Source of the DNA: Torreya grandis
Lineage: Eukaryota > Streptophyta > Pinopsida > Cupressales > Taxaceae
Reading direction: 5' to 3'
DNA: 64,000 nucleotides
Assembly (NCBI GenBank): GCA_037957365.1
Contig: JARHVA010007808.1
Location: 62,001 to 126,000, forward strand
Under the pieces are notes generated by a model. The model was not told the origin of the DNA, made no database searches, and worked only from the letters and a program-made list of their open reading frames with translations. This document shows, in pieces, positions 60,961 to 64,000 of this stretch; positions within the stretch are counted from its first letter, which is position 1; each line of letters begins with the position of its first letter. Made by a program: the position numbers and the translations under genes.

Positions 60961-62164
60961 GACCCCCTATGTTGAGAGCATGAACATTAAAGATGAGATC
61001 AACCATGTCTATAACATCATAATGCAAGGTATCAAGACTCTAGACCCAAATGATGGACAATCAGCCTTAGACACCACTGATGTTTCTTATGATCGATGGG
61101 TCAAGGAATCATATGAGACCACTAGTTGAAGTTTCTTATTGGTGCACATAAAGATGCCAAAACCAATAAAAATAAGCTGGGTATAGATCAATTGCAATTC
61201 TAAAAGATGGGTCCCTTACACCAATAAAAGGGGGAAAATAGTGTTTTGCCTTAGTAAGGGAAAACTTATAGTTCTCCCATGATATTAAGGGAATAATACA
61301 ATATAAGACTACATTTATAACCTTGAGTCATGCATATTAAAAGAGCTAAATAGAATGGGTGCACTAGTATACACATTGAAAAGCACTGCCACTCATTAGT
61401 GGGTAGTGAAAAATCCTAGCTTGCCAACTTGGTAGGATGCAAAGGCATCTGTTTGTACTTGGTTAGAAAATAACTAGAAGGACTTGGGTGTTTTATCCTA
61501 CTTTGGTGACTCTGACCCTATAGCACAGGTACATCATTATGAAAAAACATGGACTTTTGTAGTGAAAATGCCCCAATAAATATATGGGTGCATGCCTTCT
61601 ATAGAACTTTAAAGACTTGGCCATGACCATGGTATGTGGTCAATAAGATGCACTATGAGATAGACAACTAAGACACCCTTAAGGAGAGGTCAGTTCACAC
61701 CTTCTCCTTTTCTTTGTAAAATACTAAATTGATTGAGCCATTATAGGTAATTTTAAGGTCCATGTTTGAGGACACTGAAATATTAGAGGAGCACCTATAA
61801 AGCCATGTTTGGAAAAAAAGGATTAGCACTCCCAACCTTCTTTGAAGATAAAACTCCCAATAGTGATGCTAGTGATGAAGATGATGACACATGGAAGGCA
61901 TGTAACTATAATAATTTGATAGGAAAAAGGAATTTAGTGTGCCAAGTTGAGGATAGCACCCCAGAAGAAGAAGACCTTACCCATATTTAGGTAGGAAAAA
62001 TTGAGGGTAGAAAACAAGTCAAAAATTCACACCAGGAGAAGAATTAACCCTATCAAACATCATTAATAACTACCAAGGTAGATATTAGTTCATAGGGGAA
62101 CTGAAAATTGCCACTTTGGGCACCTAATAGTCTAACATAGAGCTAGCACATTTTATGTATCTTA
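60961..62164 (+). pseudogene. Protease-RT linker of element F
   Basis: This is degraded coding sequence of about 1.2 kb. An open stretch at 61805-61990 is acidic (TPNSDASDEDDDTWKACNYN). No enzymatic motif recognised. Confidence 0.5.
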
Positions 62165-62960
62165 TGAAGGAATTCTAAAACTTGTTCCCTTGTAACTATA
62201 AATATATGAAAGATGCACACCCATCCCTTGAGAATATGAGCATCAAAATAGTAAATTATGTAAGATCCATCAAGAAGTGGCCTTTTAGGATGAACCCAAA
62301 TCTTTGTGCCAAGGTCAAGATAAAGATCAATGGCATGTTATCCACAAGTATCATCTACCCTATATAGTAATCTAAATGGGTTAGCCCCATGGTCATTAGC
62401 ATCAAAAAGAAGGGTGAATCCAAATTGTATTTGACTACCAACTATTAAATGTCTCTCGCATGACTAACCCCTTTCTAACTCCATTCATCGATGAAGTATT
62501 GGATGGCATCATAGCTTGTAAGATATACACCTTTACTAATTGGTTCTTAGGATACCATCAAGTCTAGATTAAGGAGGAGGACAAGCCTAAAACCACATTT
62601 AAAAATAAATTGGTTTGTTTTAATTATAATGTGATTCCCTTTGGATTGAATAATGTGTCAACCATTCTCTCCTAAGTGGTTGTCACCACTTTCAAGGACT
62701 TCATTCACAAGTTCCTCCAAGTATACTTAGATGATTAGATAGTGTATGACCTAGTAAAGGATCACTATGACAACTTGTGCCATATGTTTTAAAGGTTAAA
62801 GTAATTGAAAATTTATTTTAATCTCAAGAAGTGTATTTTTTCAATGCACATTTCTTGGGTATATCATCTACAAGGATGGCCTTCTCATTGACCTAGATAA
62901 GATTGCAATCATCCTTCAGCTTCAAACACCATAAACACAAAAAGATGTTCTCAAATTTAT
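62165..62960 (+). pseudogene. Reverse transcriptase of element F (decayed)
   Basis: RT domain motifs in order: RMNPNLCAKVKIKINGML, SKWVSPMVISIKKKG, TPFLTPFIDEVLDGIIACK, IYTFTNWFLGYHQV, IKEEDKPKTTFKNKLV, NVIPFGLNNVSTILS, FKDFIHKFLQVYLDD (62679-62735), IVYDLVKDHYDNL and FNLKKCIF. The active-site box YLDD (62724-62735) is intact, and the next residue, expected Trp, is TAG. At least five such stops occur within 250 codons. Confidence 0.92.
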
Positions 62961-63084
62961 TGAAAATTATGGATAATATAAGAATTTCATAAGTCATTAT
63001 TCCAATATTATGGCACCATTATAAGAGCTCTTGAAAAAGGATGGCTCATTCTATCAGGGCATAGTATAGGAAGATACTTTTGTG

Positions 63085-63540
63085 ACCCTAAATCTCAAAC
63101 TAGCAAGTTTACAAATACTACAATTTCTTGACTAGGAAACTCCCTTACATGTCCACATCGATACCTTTGGTATATAAATTTGTTCCATTATCACACAACT
63201 AGGTGAAGGGAAAATGGATCATTGCATTTCTTTCACAAGTAGGAAGCTAACTAAGGTAGAATAAAACTACACCATAACTAATCATGAGGCACTTACCATG
63301 GTCTACACCCTGTAAAAGTTTCAATAATATTTTTTGGTGACCCCCTTCATCTTCTTCACTAATTATTAGGCCCTTAAGTACATGGTGAACAAGACCATTT
63401 TTCATGGGTGTATTTATCAATGGATTGTTTTTTTCAAGAGTTCCAATTATCTATTATAGTAGATCTTATAAAATAGAATTTGAACCTAGACCACGTATCC
63501 TACATGAAATCTAGTGATGCAACATCATTAATTAAAGATG
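63085..63540 (+). pseudogene. RNase H of element F (decayed)
   Basis: Readable order: LHVHIDTFGI (first catalytic Asp), IITQLGEGKMDHCISFTSRK, LTKVE, NYTITNHEALTMVYTL, YFLVTPFIFFTNY (where a Asp-His is expected, Asn-Tyr is read), ALKYMVNKTIFHG. This is the gypsy RNase H pattern. Stops replace Gln and Arg. Confidence 0.85.
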
Positions 63541-63769
63541 ATATGCTTGATATATAAACTTATAGGGTCTAATTCATCTATAAATACTTAGTTGAGATCA
63601 CCATATTTTTAACCTCAAAATCTATGCCTTAGACCATGATGACTAAGAAGAAGAAGTAGCTCTTAATTTGCTTTGTTCCTTTTTAAATCATTGGTAGGGA
63701 AATATACAATTTAAGTCTTTATTAGGTCATACATAGATGCACCCTAAAGCATGAATGAGACTCAGTACT

Positions 63770-64000
63770 AAAAGAGGCACATGAGGTTATTACTAAATAC
63801 CATTATGCTAGAGATGTTATAGTGAGTAAAGTACTACAATAAAGCTTGTGGTGTTCCATTCTATTTCATGATGCACAATAATGTGCCAAATATTGTGACA
63901 TATTCTAATTCATATGAAAACTAAACCACTAGGATGATATGCCTCTCATCCCCATTGTTACCCAAGAACCATTTGAAAAATTGGCCATTGACTTTTTTGT
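63770..64000 (+). pseudogene. Integrase N-terminal part of element F (cut by window edge)
   Basis: The zinc-binding domain gives EAHEVITKYHYARDVIVSKV (both His) and CAKYCDIF (Cys pair partly changed), then MPLIPIVTQEPFEKLAIDFF at the window end, the beginning of the catalytic core. The catalytic triad lies outside the window. Confidence 0.85.

Larger units (their letters stand above)
56504..64000 (+). mobile_element. Element F: Ty3/gypsy retrotransposon (partial)
   Basis: This is a plus-strand gypsy element running off the right edge: LTR, gag, protease, RT, RNase H and the first part of integrase. The order RT-RNase H-integrase is that of Ty3/gypsy. It differs in family from A, B and D (YLDD box, HTHV-type motifs). 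It appears to be nested in the 3' LTR of element E. Frames are heavily interrupted. Confidence 0.85.

Noticed and set aside
1..64000. tRNA, rRNA, small RNA genes, or integrated pararetrovirus
   Set aside because: No cloverleaf-like segment, rRNA core sequence, or pararetroviral movement-protein and coat motif was noticed; tRNA-like strings are short primer-binding sites only.

Overview
This window reads as intergenic DNA of a large, repeat-dominated plant nuclear genome. I found no intact protein-coding gene, no tRNA or rRNA gene and no CRISPR array. Almost everything assignable is a decayed LTR retrotransposon. The base composition is very AT-rich (roughly 30% GC, estimated by eye), CpG is scarce outside the first 1.6 kb, and element families resemble those that fill gymnosperm genomes. 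A low-GC gymnosperm (for example a Welwitschia-like genome) would fit, but this is inference and no diagnostic host gene is present.

Layout. (1) 1-1594: 5' end of a comparatively fresh copia-type element on the minus strand (element H), with a perfect initiator-Met primer-binding site and a 476-bp LTR, inserted in the 3' LTR of element A. (2) 1595-17506: element A, an almost full-length Ty3/gypsy element on the minus strand (5' LTR at 15201-17506, an unrecognised extra ORF, gag, protease, RT, RNase H, integrase, truncated 3' LTR). (3) 17507-20500: poorly assignable retroelement debris, including the end of a copia polyprotein. (4) about 20560-25831: element C, a fragment carrying a second copy of the extra ORF of A and its spacer. 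(5) 25832-37028: element B, a Tat/Ogre-like gypsy element with dual RNase H and a 4-kb 3' untranslated region full of tandem repeats. (6) 37029-40309 plus 48824-49004: element D, an A-type gypsy element whose integrase region is split by element G. (7) 40315-48818: element G, a copia-type element with gag but no pol, flanked by a 5-bp target duplication. (8) about 49005-56503: element E, with a very long LTR of about 4.4 kb, an unrecognised ORF and no gag-pol. (9) about 56504-64000: element F, a plus-strand gypsy element apparently inserted in the 3' LTR of E and running off the window inside integrase.

The insertions give a relative chronology: D is older than G and E; E is older than F; A is older than H. 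Coding regions are broken mainly by stops where Trp, Gln or Arg is expected, by Asp-to-Asn changes at catalytic sites and by TG-to-TA changes at LTR ends. All are what C-to-T decay of methylated cytosine would give. None of the elements looks able to make its proteins today; H cannot be judged because most of it lies outside the window.

The most unusual items are the extra ORF upstream of gag shared by A and C, the long-LTR non-autonomous element E with its own conserved-looking ORF, the gag-only element G, and the tandem-repeat arrays in the 3' region of B. Protein assignments come from reading translations against remembered family motifs; no database search was possible.
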